64,000 bases of DNA from Bacteroidota bacterium (GTDB lineage: Bacteria; Bacteroidota; Bacteroidia; Sphingobacteriales; Sphingobacteriaceae). Made by a program: the position numbers and the translations under genes. Shown here in pieces: positions 25,175 to 34,568 of this stretch. The notes under the pieces were generated by a model that was not told where the DNA came from, searched no databases, and saw nothing but the letters and a program-made list of their open reading frames with translations. Position 1 is the first letter of the stretch; each line of letters begins with the position of its first letter. The DNA is taken from assembly GCA_018266915.1 (NCBI GenBank), contig JAFDZM010000045.1, forward strand, positions 62,001-126,000. Reading direction: 5' to 3'.

Positions 25175-26101
25175 TTAGTTGTTCGTTACAGACACATTTG
25201 TCATATCCCACCTTAAACATTCATTTGCCGGTATGCCATTGCCGTTGCCTGATGTACCATATCCGAGGGCTGATGGCACGATGATCGAGATACCACCAGC
25301 ACCTCTTCCCAATATTTTCAAGCCTTCAACAAAACCCGTCGCCCACCCGCCTGATGCAAAATCATTAAAAGTGGCGGTTGTGGTTGCATAAGTATTCTGA
25401 TCAGGATTGGTATTATTCATCAGGTATATAGAATAATTCATCGTAACAGTCGAATTATCATTAATATAATTCGACCCTGTTGGTACAGTAGTAATTTTAT
25501 ACCACAGGCCGTCGGCTGTCTCCGTATACCCCGTAAGGTTATTGGCTGCCATATAATTTTTTATCACCAACTGATCGTAGGCAGCCTGGTCAGCAATCAC
25601 GTTAACTGTAATATCCAGGCACTGGTTACCACCGATACGGCCATTGGTCAATGTAATACTTCCGCTGCCGATGCCGTTTTTACCGTAAGCCAGGTGCGAT
25701 GGTACCAGCACACGCATTTTACCGCCATTGTATTTAAGGTTATTTTTAATGGCCAGCATCAATCCGTTGGGTATCACATGACCTAATAACCCATAAGAAT
25801 GATTAAGGGCGGTATCTGTTACCGCGTATTTTCCATCAAATGTGCGAATAGTATATACATAAGAGATGGTGCTGGTATAATTCAGCGCCGCGCCCGCGCC
25901 AGGGCTGAGTATTTGATAATAAGTACCGGTAGTGTCACCCATGGTAGTATCTCTTACCATACCGGTTAACCCGTTGGCTGCGATATAACTCTGAATTTGT
26001 TGCTGATCGTATTGTTTAATATCAGGGTCACTAGTGATCTTACGACAGGATACAAAACACGCAACTGACAGTAACAAAAGAGTAAAGAATTTAAGTTTCA
26101 T
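25175..26101 (-). CDS. Lipoprotein with two FKBP-type peptidyl-prolyl isomerase domains
   Basis: 308 aa. Lipobox FVSC (Cys19). Two FKBP domains are visible. Domain 1 (about 35-175) ends with MRVLVPSHLAYGKNGIG...CLDITVNV; domain 2 (about 180-305) has GWATGFVEGLKILGRG, SIIVPSALGYGTSGNGNGIPANECLRWDM. Each is preceded by a helix (YIAANGLTG / YMAANNLTG), also present in the neighbouring gene. FKBPs catalyse cis-trans isomerisation of prolyl bonds and help periplasmic or outer-membrane proteins to fold. It follows the single-domain FKBP lipoprotein by 7 bp in one operon. Confidence 0.88.
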   Translation of the reverse strand: MKLKFFTLLLLSVACFVSCRKITSDPDIKQYDQQQIQSYIAANGLTGMVRDTTMGDTTGTYYQILSPGAGAALNYTSTISYVYTIRTFDGKYAVTDTALNHSYGLLGHVIPNGLMLAIKNNLKYNGGKMRVLVPSHLAYGKNGIGSGSITLTNGRIGGNQCLDITVNVIADQAAYDQLVIKNYMAANNLTGYTETADGLWYKITTVPTGSNYINDNSTVTMNYSIYLMNNTNPDQNTYATTTATFNDFASGGWATGFVEGLKILGRGAGGISIIVPSALGYGTSGNGNGIPANECLRWDMTNVSVTNN

Positions 26102-26108
26102 CTATATT

Positions 26109-26606
26109 TTAGTTCGTTATATTATAAACCCGGATATTGAAATCGAGTATGGCATTGGCTGATAATTTGTAATCTGACTGCGGATACGGTCCGTAAGCAT
26201 AGCGCGAAGGTACAAGCAGCCGTATAAGTCCGCCCCTGTGCACTTTAGGTATACCTAACTGCCATCCCAATATCACCTGGCTCAATTGATATGAGGGGTG
26301 AAAATTGTCAGTCTCATAAAATGGTGTTGTTTGCCCAAGCACCCTGGCTGTATCACCTACTGTCACGTATGTTGATGATGTGTAAAGGTCATTCCCCTGT
26401 CCGGGCTCTAACAAAATATAATACACACCGCACGTATCCGAAACTTTTTTCGCCACCTCCGATAAGCCGTTTGCCGCTATATAAGCAGACACGATCTTAT
26501 CATCAATAGCAGCCTGTTTTTTATATTGCGCCAAACCAGTTACTTCTTTTGAACATCCCGCTACTACACAGCAAATACATATTATTGGTAACAGCCACTT
26601 ACTCAT
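26109..26606 (-). CDS. Single-domain FKBP-like lipoprotein
   Basis: 165 aa. Lipobox VVAGC (Cys18), then the helix SAYIAANGLSEV shared with the downstream double-FKBP protein, then one FKBP-like domain with QVILGWQLGIPKVHRGGLIRLLVPSRYAYGPYPQ and the closing strand ILDFNIRVYNI. Some active-site aromatic residues of classical FKBP12 are not obvious, so catalysis is uncertain. First gene of a two-gene unit; a -7 box TAAATTTG lies 15 bp upstream. Confidence 0.82.
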   Translation of the reverse strand: MSKWLLPIICICCVVAGCSKEVTGLAQYKKQAAIDDKIVSAYIAANGLSEVAKKVSDTCGVYYILLEPGQGNDLYTSSTYVTVGDTARVLGQTTPFYETDNFHPSYQLSQVILGWQLGIPKVHRGGLIRLLVPSRYAYGPYPQSDYKLSANAILDFNIRVYNITN

Positions 26607-26620
26607 TTGATTTCAATCGG

Positions 26621-26628
26621 CAAATTTA
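26621..26628 (-). promoter_or_regulatory. Candidate -7 box of the FKBP operon
   Basis: The minus strand reads TAAATTTG, matching TAnnTTTG, with 14 bp between it and the ATG at 26606. No TTG at the usual 17-23 bp spacing upstream is evident, so this is a partial promoter match. Confidence 0.4.
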
Positions 26629-26757
26629 TTGTTTTATTATTCAAAAACGACAGCTTAACACTTTTTAACAATTAGTGTATCCTCAATTTTGCAGTCAGTA
26701 TAAATTAACGTTGATTTTTGAATTTAATTTTAGGTGATGAGGTACTATTTACAGGGG

Positions 26758-27213
26758 TTATTCGGGTTTATAATTAATAGTAAGCTGATTGATTTTTTTG
26801 AGTAGCTGAGTTAGATATTCGCGGTCCTGCTCATTAATATGTTTGTTCAGGTAGTTATTAAATTGCTTTACTACCACACGCGCCAGGTGGCGTTTTTCCT
26901 TACCCAAATCGGTAAGGTAAATTTTAACCGAACGCTTATCTCCCTGGTTTGATTCACGATAAATCAGGCCTGATTGCTCCAGTTGATTTAGCATACGCGA
27001 TAAACTGGTTGATTTTAACCCCAGCAAAGCTGCAGCCTGCGAAACGGTCGTTCCCTCTTTTTCGTCAATATTGATCAGCAGGTAGCCTATAGATTGCGTA
27101 ATACCAAACTCCGTAACCAATTGGTTGTAACGATTGGCCATAGTTTGCCAAACTATCTTTAAAAAATAGTCTATTGTTTCCTGGTGCTTTATATGTTGGG
27201 GCATGACTGGCAA
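26758..27213 (-). CDS. MarR family winged-helix transcriptional regulator
   Basis: 151 aa, typical MarR length. Winged-helix DNA-binding region: TVSQAAALLGLKSTSLSRMLNQLEQSGLIYRE (recognition helix SLSRMLNQLE) followed by the wing GDKRSVKIYLTDLGKEK with the conserved DxR. N- and C-terminal helices form the dimer interface. Ligand and targets unknown. It lies 135 bp downstream of ggt and 151 bp upstream of the FKBP unit, both on the same strand. Confidence 0.9.
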   Translation of the reverse strand: MPVMPQHIKHQETIDYFLKIVWQTMANRYNQLVTEFGITQSIGYLLINIDEKEGTTVSQAAALLGLKSTSLSRMLNQLEQSGLIYRESNQGDKRSVKIYLTDLGKEKRHLARVVVKQFNNYLNKHINEQDREYLTQLLKKINQLTINYKPE

Positions 27214-27260
27214 ACATACTCTACGTGCGTCTATTATGCAAATTTAGTTAGCGGTCGAGC

Positions 27261-27349
27261 AGTTTGCAGTGCGCAGTTTGCAGTATGTATTAGCAGTTAA
27301 ACTTCAAATTTTTTGTGCCAACTGCAAACTAAGAACTGCCAACTGAACT
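27261..27349. repeat. AGTTNGC-heptad inverted repeat between ggt and the MarR gene
   Basis: The plus strand from 27261 reads AGTTTGC, AGTGCGC, AGTTTGC, AGTATGT in exact 7-nt steps. The minus strand read from 27344 reads AGTTGGC, AGTTCTT, AGTTTGC, AGTTGGC, again exact 7-nt steps. The two arrays therefore face each other and pair (AGTTTGCAGT with ACTGCAAACT is perfect over 10 bp). The right arm touches the ggt stop codon. No T-run. Confidence 0.65.
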
Positions 27350-29067
27350 CACCACCCCATCTTCGTATCATCACCTCTCGGATCAGCGCCACCTTCGTAA
27401 TAGTTCCATTTGGTTTTAAGAATGGCATCCACCCGCCCGCTTGGGCCACGTTCAACTATTTTATAACCTTTTTGTTCCAGCTTAGCACGACTTGTGCTAT
27501 CGATAGCGCCTTTTTCTACATCCACTTCATCAGGCAGCCATTGGTGATGAAAACGCTTTGAGCTTACCGCCTGCTGCATACTCTTATTAAATTCGACCAC
27601 ATTCAGGATGGTCTGAAAAACGGAAGTAATAATAGTTGATCCGCCCGGCGTACCTACTACCATAAATAATTTGCCGTCTTTCTCAAGGATGGTCGGCGTC
27701 ATGGAAGAAAGCATCCTTTTATTAGGCTGAATGCTGTTGGCCTTACCCCCTACCAGGCCAAACATATTTGGCACCCCTGGTTTTGAGCTGAAGTCGTCCA
27801 TCTCGTCATTCAGCAAGAAGCCCGCGCCTTTTACAAATATTTTTGATCCGAACGAATTATTCAATGTGGTAGTGATAGATACCGCATTGCCACCCCTGTC
27901 TACTATAGAGTAATGAGTAGTTTGATCACTTTCATACCCCGTTATCTTTCCCGGTTGAATTGATGTACTTGGCGTAGCCTTATCCCAGGTAAAATTGCTC
28001 ATTCGCGAGGCATTATATGCTGGTCTTAATAAACTATCAACCGGCACATTGTAAAAGTCCGGGTCTCCGAGGTATTTGGACCGATCAGCATAAACCCTGC
28101 GCTCTGCTTCTACCATTAGTTGAACAGTTGAGTCACGATTAAAACCCCATCTGCTCAACGGATATTTTTCAACCATTTGCAATAACTGCAGCAACGCCAC
28201 ACCTCCACTTGACGGTGGCGGCATAGTAATTACTTTATATCCTTTATAGTTTCCGATCAATGCATTGCGCCAAACTGAATGATAATTTTGAAGATCAGTT
28301 TTAGTGATCAGCCCCTTACCATCCTTCATTTCATCCACAATCTGATCAGCTACTATGCCATCATAAAACCCGTCCCTTCCTTTATCGCGTATCTGCTCTA
28401 GTGTTTTTGCCAGGTCTTCCTGAACTAATAAATCCCGCTCTTTCCATCCATCATCCTTTGATAAATAATTGCCCCCCGGGTTCAACTTCTTAAACTCACT
28501 ACCCGTGCGATTAAGATCATTAGCCAATCGTTTGGTTATATTGAAACCATTATGCGCCAGGTCAATTGCTGGCTGCAAAAGTTCAGCCCATTTCAGATGC
28601 CCGTACTTACGATGCGCCTCAACCATTCCATCCACTGATCCCGGAACACCTGACGATGCATGGGTTGAAATACTCATCCCCGGAATGACATTACCTGCCG
28701 AGTCCAGGTACATATTCTGACTGGCACCTGCCGGAGCTTTTTCCCTAAAATCCAGTGTATTGGTTTCGCCTTTGGCAGATCTGAACACCATAAAACCGCC
28801 TCCTCCTATATTACCCGCTTCGGGATGGGTTACCTCCAGCGCAAATTGAACAGCAACGGCTGCATCTACAGCATTCCCTCCTTTTTTCAATATGTTCAAT
28901 CCCACCTGGGCTGCATCCGGGTAAGCGCAAACCACCATACCGTTGTGATATTCATCGCTTATATTCTGGCCGAGCGTACCCCGTGCGCAATTTGAAAAAA
29001 TAAAGAAAAGTGATATTAGTGTAAGCAGGAGAAAAGGTCTTCTGTTGCTGTTGAGGAAATAATACAT
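27349..29067 (-). CDS. ggt: Gamma-glutamyltransferase
   Basis: 572 aa. An N-terminal hydrophobic segment ends in FSNC (Cys27), a possible lipobox. The precursor is cleaved before the nucleophilic Thr; here TTHYSIVDRGGNAV gives Thr383 as the N-terminus of the small subunit. Other family signatures: GGNAVDAAVAVQFALEVTHPEAGNIGGGGFM near residue 65, MPPPSSGG, LNDEMDDF, and TPGGSTI. The enzyme transfers or hydrolyses gamma-glutamyl groups, mainly of glutathione, in the periplasm or at the outer membrane. Single gene, same strand as the MarR gene. Confidence 0.94.
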   Translation of the reverse strand: MYYFLNSNRRPFLLLTLISLFFIFSNCARGTLGQNISDEYHNGMVVCAYPDAAQVGLNILKKGGNAVDAAVAVQFALEVTHPEAGNIGGGGFMVFRSAKGETNTLDFREKAPAGASQNMYLDSAGNVIPGMSISTHASSGVPGSVDGMVEAHRKYGHLKWAELLQPAIDLAHNGFNITKRLANDLNRTGSEFKKLNPGGNYLSKDDGWKERDLLVQEDLAKTLEQIRDKGRDGFYDGIVADQIVDEMKDGKGLITKTDLQNYHSVWRNALIGNYKGYKVITMPPPSSGGVALLQLLQMVEKYPLSRWGFNRDSTVQLMVEAERRVYADRSKYLGDPDFYNVPVDSLLRPAYNASRMSNFTWDKATPSTSIQPGKITGYESDQTTHYSIVDRGGNAVSITTTLNNSFGSKIFVKGAGFLLNDEMDDFSSKPGVPNMFGLVGGKANSIQPNKRMLSSMTPTILEKDGKLFMVVGTPGGSTIITSVFQTILNVVEFNKSMQQAVSSKRFHHQWLPDEVDVEKGAIDSTSRAKLEQKGYKIVERGPSGRVDAILKTKWNYYEGGADPRGDDTKMGW

Positions 29068-29286
29068 AACTGGTTATTGAGTTGCCTAATTTAACCGAAT
29101 TAAAATAAAAACCAATGGAGTAAATGTTGAGCAAAACAAGCTGCAAACAAGCCAATTGTAGCAAGAAAGTTACATTTGAGTGTCATTATTACAATTTTTA
29201 TGATTGATACTCAAACAAATACGGGTTAACTTATGTTGAGGCAGAAAATAAACTCAAAAAACTCGCGTTCTTTGCAAGAAACTTCT

Positions 29287-29793
29287 ATGAAAAAATCTAT
29301 CTACTTTTTATTTGCTCTTACTTTGTTTGTATTTATCAGTGCCGAATCTAAAGCACAGGAATACAAATCTAATTATGAATTTGCATTAGGACTAAAGTTT
29401 GGCGGATACGAAAATGGCATTTCCGGAAAATACTTTTTGGACAATACCACGTCACTGGAAGGTATCCTTGGTTTTCGTTCTCACGGTGTTGTTGTTACCG
29501 GATTATATGAGTTAAACGTAAATGCATTTAACACGCCAGGACTTCAGTTTTATTACGGAGCGGGAGCTCACGTTGGCGCAGTAGGTGCCGGTGTATATAA
29601 AAGATTCGGCGGCACTAACGATTATTACAACAGCGGCCAGGTATTATTAGGTATTGATGGCGTGGTAGGTTTGGAATATGTAATTCCCAATTCACCAATT
29701 GCGTTTAGCCTTGACCTGAATCCAAGACTTGAGCTTACAGGAGGCCCATTTGTTGACCTTGCCCCCGGACTTGGAATAAAATATGTTTTTTAA
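29287..29793 (+). CDS. Small outer-membrane beta-barrel protein
   Basis: 168 aa from ATG 29287. ATG 29233 is also in frame but would bury the signal peptide MKKSIYFLFALTLFVFISAESKAQ, so the second ATG is preferred. The mature part has eight or so alternating strands (YEFALGLKFGG, TTSLEGILGFR, LQFYYGAGAHVGAV, IAFSLDLNPRLEL) and a C-terminal aromatic (LGIKYVF), typical of OmpA/OmpW-sized barrels in Bacteroidota. Function unknown. A strong terminator follows. Confidence 0.75.
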   Translation: MKKSIYFLFALTLFVFISAESKAQEYKSNYEFALGLKFGGYENGISGKYFLDNTTSLEGILGFRSHGVVVTGLYELNVNAFNTPGLQFYYGAGAHVGAVGAGVYKRFGGTNDYYNSGQVLLGIDGVVGLEYVIPNSPIAFSLDLNPRLELTGGPFVDLAPGLGIKYVF

Positions 29794-29835
29794 TAAAATA
29801 ACAGCTACTAATTACTAATTGATTTAACTGCAGAG

Positions 29836-29868
29836 GGCCGGTTGTTGAAACCGGCCTTTCTGTTTTAT
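29836..29868 (+). terminator. Rho-independent terminator after the small barrel gene
   Basis: Perfect 8-bp stem GGCCGGTT / AACCGGCC (29836-29843 with 29849-29856), 5-nt loop, followed by TTTCTGTTTT on the plus strand. No U-tract is present on the other strand, so it serves the plus-strand gene. Confidence 0.85.
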
Positions 29869-32800
29869 CTCACGATAACGATCTTCCGTGTATATAATTT
29901 AGAATTGTAGAATAGCCTTAATACATAATTGCCGGGAGCGAATTTGCTTACATCGATCACCGTGCTGAAATTTCCGCCGGTGAGCACTTCTTTATCAGCA
30001 TATTCATTTTGACCAATTGCATTAATCAGGGCCAGGTTGACATTGACAGATGAGTTTGCCGCAAACAAGACATTCAACTGTGTATTCGCCGGATTAGGGA
30101 ATACTGTGAGACCGATATCATTTTCACCGGGATTCTCAGGCAATATCACATAGGCAAAATTGTCTGACTGCGCCACACAACCATTTGAAAGGGTAACATA
30201 AACCTGGTAATTACCACTTCGCACAGGTGAATAGGTTTGCCCCGTAGCACCCGCTATAGCTACTCCATTTAGGTACCATTGATTATTAGCCGGTGCATTT
30301 GAGCTAAGCACTGTGCCATTTTGTGTGATTACTGGCTTAGTAACCGGAACTGCCTGCCGCGATGACGATGCACACCCCGGACTTTTTAACTGCATATCGT
30401 AAAAATAATAGTAGAAGCTTTTATAATATGTAGTGTCGGTTCCGGATGTAGCTGTATTGCCGGTAATTCCAAATACATCGCCTATTTTAAACGGATAACC
30501 GGTAACACCGCCATTATTGCGATAGATGGTTGCCGTATTATCATAAGTAGTGCTTATGCTGTAATTCCCTGCTGCGGGCAATAGTAAATTAAGATTATAA
30601 ACCTGCCCCTGGTCATTAGGATCATCATCCTTAGCTCCAGGCGATGGGTTAGTTGCGGTTGCTACGGCATTAATAGTTGTAGTTGAGACGATCTCCCCAC
30701 TGGCATCAGACACGTTAAAAGTTATCCTTCCCGAATTTCCGATGTATAAGCGCGCGCTTTCTATTACGATAGGTATACGCGTATACACATTTACCTCTGG
30801 CGTAAACTGGTTATAACCACCAGCAGTAAATACATTTTTGGTAGCAGGGCCTACGGTTCCGCTAAAATCATTCAGCCCGACATAATAATTATTATTTACG
30901 GGAGCATTGGTTGTAAGCACGGTTGAGCCATAGGCAAACGGATAGGCATCATTGCTGTTTTTATACCATAAAAGTTCGCCGTCACCTGCTCCTGACAGCA
31001 AATAAGCATTGGCGGCATTACAAAAGTTTGCAGACAGGTCAGTCGCTGTTGGTGGATTATCGATCACAACCGTGTCCGTTATCGCATTATTAGAAGGGAC
31101 CAGGTCGCCCGTAAGATTAGCTGTTGCTTTTATAATATATGTTGAACCGGAAGCAATGTTGAATACATTAGTAAAAGTGAAATTGTCTTGCGTTAATGGT
31201 GCAAGCGAAGCAGTGTATGTTTGGTTAAAGGTTGTAACTGTATTATCCGGAGCAGTAATAGTTACCGTAATGGGGACATTGCTTATCGTTTGACTACCGA
31301 AGTTTTTTATCGTGACGGTTACTGGTGTAGATCCGGAACAATTGCCGCCAGATGAGGGATTAACCACGGCAATTATACCTGCATCCAGACTGGTTGGTAA
31401 AAACTGAACGCGATAGTCCTCCGTCTCGCCTTTTGCATACGTGCCGCATGGGCTTATGACCGATGAATCGGGAGTTTCCTCTAACACCACCCGCATCAGG
31501 CTAAAATTTCCGGGGGCCACAGTGGCTGGTACAGTAATATTAGTAATGTAAGTACCTGTTCCATTCATCACATTGGTGGTAGCTACCAGTTCATTGGCGT
31601 CAAAAACGCCATTGCCGTTCCAGTCGATATACACTTTGGCGGCTTTATTAAAATTGGTCCCGCATGTGCCAAGTGTAAGGCTTAACGGGTAAGTTTTATT
31701 TTGTTCAAGCTGAATGGTTAAGTTGGTATAATCAGAGTAAGTGGTACAGCCAGCAGAAGGCGTATTATTAACATTGGATAAATTGACATTATTAATTCGC
31801 GAATCGGCATTGGAAACGGGCCCTGATGTGCAATAGGCGCTACCACCTATACCCGTAACAATAAGTGAATACGCCTGCGGGCCAGATACCAATGTGCCCT
31901 TATGAGATACTTTTATCGTGTACGCTCTTCCGGGAATTGCTCCGGCTACATATACCTGCTCCACATTATCGCGGATATTATCGCCGGTTGTAGCTGCTGC
32001 AGATGGGTTATTGGGGTCGAGCAGCCAGGGCATATAGGTGGTTGTACCATCGCTTATTCTTATATCCAGGTCGTTCACCAGTTTGGGGTTACGGTCATTA
32101 ATCGTTCCATCTGGTGTTATGCTGCCTGGAGGGTCGGTCCACGATATGGTAGCAACAAGCGGCCCGTTACCCGAAGCAACTACGTTAAATGTTTGCGTTG
32201 CACCTTGCGTCAAAGTATTTTCTTTGATCGTGCTTTTGGTGCCGTTGTCTGTAATAGCTTGTGCTGCAGTTTTCATATCCAGCAAACCCCAGCCGAAGAT
32301 ATAATCGGGGCCAACGTTCCCTGCATCGAAGGCGGTATGGCAAGCCAGTCCTTTTAAGGTAGCAGCCTTCATAAAGGTACCCGAATTCTTTTGAGCGTAA
32401 TACTCCTGCAACAAATACAATGAACCGGTAATATTTGGCGTAGCCTGCGAAGTGCCTGATAAGGTGATATAGCTTGTGGTGCTGCTGGCACCCGTTGACA
32501 ATACGTTCACGCCATTGCCTACCAGATCAGGTTTTATACGGCCATCGTCGGTTGGGCCCCAGCTACTAAAATAAGCAGTAGTAATACTTTGAGAATTTGC
32601 CGGCCCATAAGGCAGTGGATTTACCGCCCCCACTGTCAATATGTTTTTTGCATTCGCCGTGCTGCTGATGCAATCGTAACTATTATTACTGCTGATGCTA
32701 TCCGGGCGCGGCCCTTTATCTACAAAGGTCTGATCACTTGCGCTTTTGTATCCATAATAATCCTGCCCAACAGCCGGGCCGGTACTGCCATGCGCATTTC

Positions 32801-33596
32801 CAGCCGCTTCAACAATGAGATAATAAGGCGCATTGTAAGCTACCTGGTCAAACGCCTGGGTATGGTCACTATAAAAACCAAAGGTATAATCAACTGTATC
32901 TCCCGGGATACCATACCATTCCCACCTATTGTAGCCATCATCAAAAACCCATCCTCCAAGCTCACCATACGAGTGGTTCGAAAGTAGTAAGCCGGGAGCT
33001 GCCTTGCTCATTTCGGCCACATCATTATTAAAGTCGTAAGACAAAAGCGTTGATGCATTAAACGCCATACCCTTTACCGGGGGGTATACACCTTTTGCTA
33101 TCATTGTACCCGCTACGTGCGTAGCATGATCGATAATAGAAGAGGTATCAGCAATAGTGATGGTTTTGCCTGTAAATTCCTGGTGAAACTTATACACCGC
33201 ACCACCGTCCCATATAGCAATTTTATTATTTAAAAACGCACTTGAGCCGGATAAATTAAGGCCCAGACTCCCTCCGGGCTGAGCCGTATTGGTATTGGTA
33301 GTTGCAGCAGAAATTACATTATCGTCAGTAGTAAAATAAATAGGAAAGCCGAGTTTACTTATACCCTGCAGAACCTGTATACCGCCCTTTTTTGTTTTGC
33401 GGCGAATTACCCAATTGTGGCTTTTGGCAAATGAAATTGCTTGTTGCTGGTTTTTTATGAATGCGGAACTTGATTCTGAAGAGAGTGCATCAAGTTTCTT
33501 CTTTTTATCGGCCGGCACTAACGGTTGCTGGCAAAATGCTGTATCAGCAAGAAGCAATAATAACCCACTAAGTAATAACGAGTAAAATTTTCTCAT
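29865..33596 (-). CDS. Secreted S8 (subtilisin-like) serine protease with GEVED, Ig-like and T9SS sorting domains
   Basis: 1243 aa. Signal peptide (residues 1-22), a propeptide-like region to about 115, then the S8 domain with the full triad: Asp130 in IAIWDGG, His160 in DHATHVAGT, Ser383 in LSGTSQATP. A long insert separates His and Ser. A P-domain-like beta sandwich follows (about 465-590), then a GEVED domain (VYIDWNGNGVFDANE...GETEDYRVQF), a CARDB-like domain (VTVTIKNFGSQTISNVPITV), a beta domain, an Ig-like domain, and a type A T9SS C-terminal domain (LTVFPNPANTQLNVLF...FAPGNYVLRLF...KIVIVR). It should be exported by T9SS to the cell surface or medium. It is transcribed away from the giant surface-protein cluster. 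Confidence 0.93.
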   Translation of the reverse strand: MRKFYSLLLSGLLLLLADTAFCQQPLVPADKKKKLDALSSESSSAFIKNQQQAISFAKSHNWVIRRKTKKGGIQVLQGISKLGFPIYFTTDDNVISAATTNTNTAQPGGSLGLNLSGSSAFLNNKIAIWDGGAVYKFHQEFTGKTITIADTSSIIDHATHVAGTMIAKGVYPPVKGMAFNASTLLSYDFNNDVAEMSKAAPGLLLSNHSYGELGGWVFDDGYNRWEWYGIPGDTVDYTFGFYSDHTQAFDQVAYNAPYYLIVEAAGNAHGSTGPAVGQDYYGYKSASDQTFVDKGPRPDSISSNNSYDCISSTANAKNILTVGAVNPLPYGPANSQSITTAYFSSWGPTDDGRIKPDLVGNGVNVLSTGASSTTSYITLSGTSQATPNITGSLYLLQEYYAQKNSGTFMKAATLKGLACHTAFDAGNVGPDYIFGWGLLDMKTAAQAITDNGTKSTIKENTLTQGATQTFNVVASGNGPLVATISWTDPPGSITPDGTINDRNPKLVNDLDIRISDGTTTYMPWLLDPNNPSAAATTGDNIRDNVEQVYVAGAIPGRAYTIKVSHKGTLVSGPQAYSLIVTGIGGSAYCTSGPVSNADSRINNVNLSNVNNTPSAGCTTYSDYTNLTIQLEQNKTYPLSLTLGTCGTNFNKAAKVYIDWNGNGVFDANELVATTNVMNGTGTYITNITVPATVAPGNFSLMRVVLEETPDSSVISPCGTYAKGETEDYRVQFLPTSLDAGIIAVVNPSSGGNCSGSTPVTVTIKNFGSQTISNVPITVTITAPDNTVTTFNQTYTASLAPLTQDNFTFTNVFNIASGSTYIIKATANLTGDLVPSNNAITDTVVIDNPPTATDLSANFCNAANAYLLSGAGDGELLWYKNSNDAYPFAYGSTVLTTNAPVNNNYYVGLNDFSGTVGPATKNVFTAGGYNQFTPEVNVYTRIPIVIESARLYIGNSGRITFNVSDASGEIVSTTTINAVATATNPSPGAKDDDPNDQGQVYNLNLLLPAAGNYSISTTYDNTATIYRNNGGVTGYPFKIGDVFGITGNTATSGTDTTYYKSFYYYFYDMQLKSPGCASSSRQAVPVTKPVITQNGTVLSSNAPANNQWYLNGVAIAGATGQTYSPVRSGNYQVYVTLSNGCVAQSDNFAYVILPENPGENDIGLTVFPNPANTQLNVLFAANSSVNVNLALINAIGQNEYADKEVLTGGNFSTVIDVSKFAPGNYVLRLFYNSKLYTRKIVIVR

Positions 33597-33855
33597 CTAC
33601 CTCCTGTAATAAACAGTGTCATAGCCGATAAAAGTATGCTTTTTAAACCTAATGCAACATAATAGTTATTAACCAAGCGATGTTTATTATTATACATTAG
33701 TACCGTAACCGGCATGCTCACTATAAACTCAAAATATCCTGATTTATGATAATAATGAACAAATATTAGTGGCCTGTTTTTTGTTGTATCTAAAACAAAT
33801 TAAAACCGTATAAAGGCAGGCGATACGGCTAATTATGATTGTAAAAATAAATCTG

Positions 33856-33863
33856 TATCTTTG
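33856..33863 (+). promoter_or_regulatory. Candidate -7 box of the 65-aa protein gene
   Basis: TATCTTTG matches TAnnTTTG, 18 bp before the ATG at 33882. A TTG lies 14 bp upstream, closer than the usual spacing, so only the -7 element is supported. Confidence 0.4.
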
Positions 33864-33881
33864 AATTAGATAGACAATCTA

Positions 33882-34079
33882 ATGAAATTAAAAACCGCAT
33901 TTAGTGTAATCTTATTGTTCTTAATCAGTACAGTAAATGTATTTGCCCAACCCTTACCATGCTATGGTGACGACCCTGATGGTAATTGCCCCTTAGATAC
34001 CTGGGTGATTGCATTGGTTGTCGTTGCGTCCTTTTTTGCCGCTATCAGGTTGTATCGCAGAAAAAAATCGGTTCTGTAA
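33882..34079 (+). CDS. Small secreted/membrane-anchored protein of 65 aa
   Basis: Signal peptide (MKLKTAFSVILLFLISTVNVFAQ), a short acidic segment with two cysteines (PCYGDDPDGNCPLD), one transmembrane helix (WVIALVVVASFFAAI) and a basic tail (RLYRRKKSVL). The layout resembles the many short Bacteroidota proteins of the PID-CTERM-like type (short PxD segment, membrane helix, basic end). The function of these is unknown. A good -7 box precedes it. It stands alone between the divergent protease gene and the first giant T9SS gene. Confidence 0.7.
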   Translation: MKLKTAFSVILLFLISTVNVFAQPLPCYGDDPDGNCPLDTWVIALVVVASFFAAIRLYRRKKSVL

Positions 34080-34568
34080 CTTATCCTTTATTTCTGTCCC
34101 CCACCTTAATTTGTTGCCATCAAACATTTTGCTTACCCTCTTTTTGTCTCCAAATCCTTCAAGACAATCAACACATTGTCAATACTTTATAAATTAACCA
34201 CCAAAACAAATACATTAACTTTTACTGTGATTCCTGATAACCAAATAGATATTTGTTTATAATTAATAATTATTACCTAAACTATTTATTAACAAACAGT
34301 TCCTTTAAGGCAAATACCTTTCACTTACAAAAAGGCCCGTTGTGGGGAATACGCCCCAAACTGCGGTATCTGCGTCCCTATTATTCCCCAAAAAAAAGAG
34401 TTTTTACCCTGACTTAAAATGAGTTACAACAAATTTTATTTGCGCTGTTACCATCAAAAAGGCCGAAAATGACTATTTACAAAGTATCCAAAACAGGTTG
34501 GTGCATGGTTATTGTGTATGGCTAAATCACCAAATTAATTATAAGTTATTGATGTAAAGCCCAATACC
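34080..34568. other. 489-bp intergenic region with a long-range stem
   Basis: AT-rich non-coding sequence before the first giant T9SS gene. It holds one clear structure: TGGGGAATA (34343-34351) pairs perfectly with TATTCCCCA (34382-34390), enclosing a 30-nt GC-rich loop and followed by A8. The word GTTACAAC at 34423-34430 recurs upstream of two of the other giant genes. No open frame over 50 codons with gene-like features is seen. Confidence 0.5.

Noticed and set aside
29233..29286. Upstream ATG for the small barrel protein
   Set aside because: It adds 18 polar residues before a standard signal peptide starting at 29287.
32038..32987. Plus-strand frames opposite the S8 protease gene
   Set aside because: They lie over the catalytic domain of an intact protease with all triad residues.
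33986..34197. Two overlapping frames of about 65 codons after the small membrane protein
   Set aside because: Both overlap the 33882 gene end, have no start context and no recognisable features.
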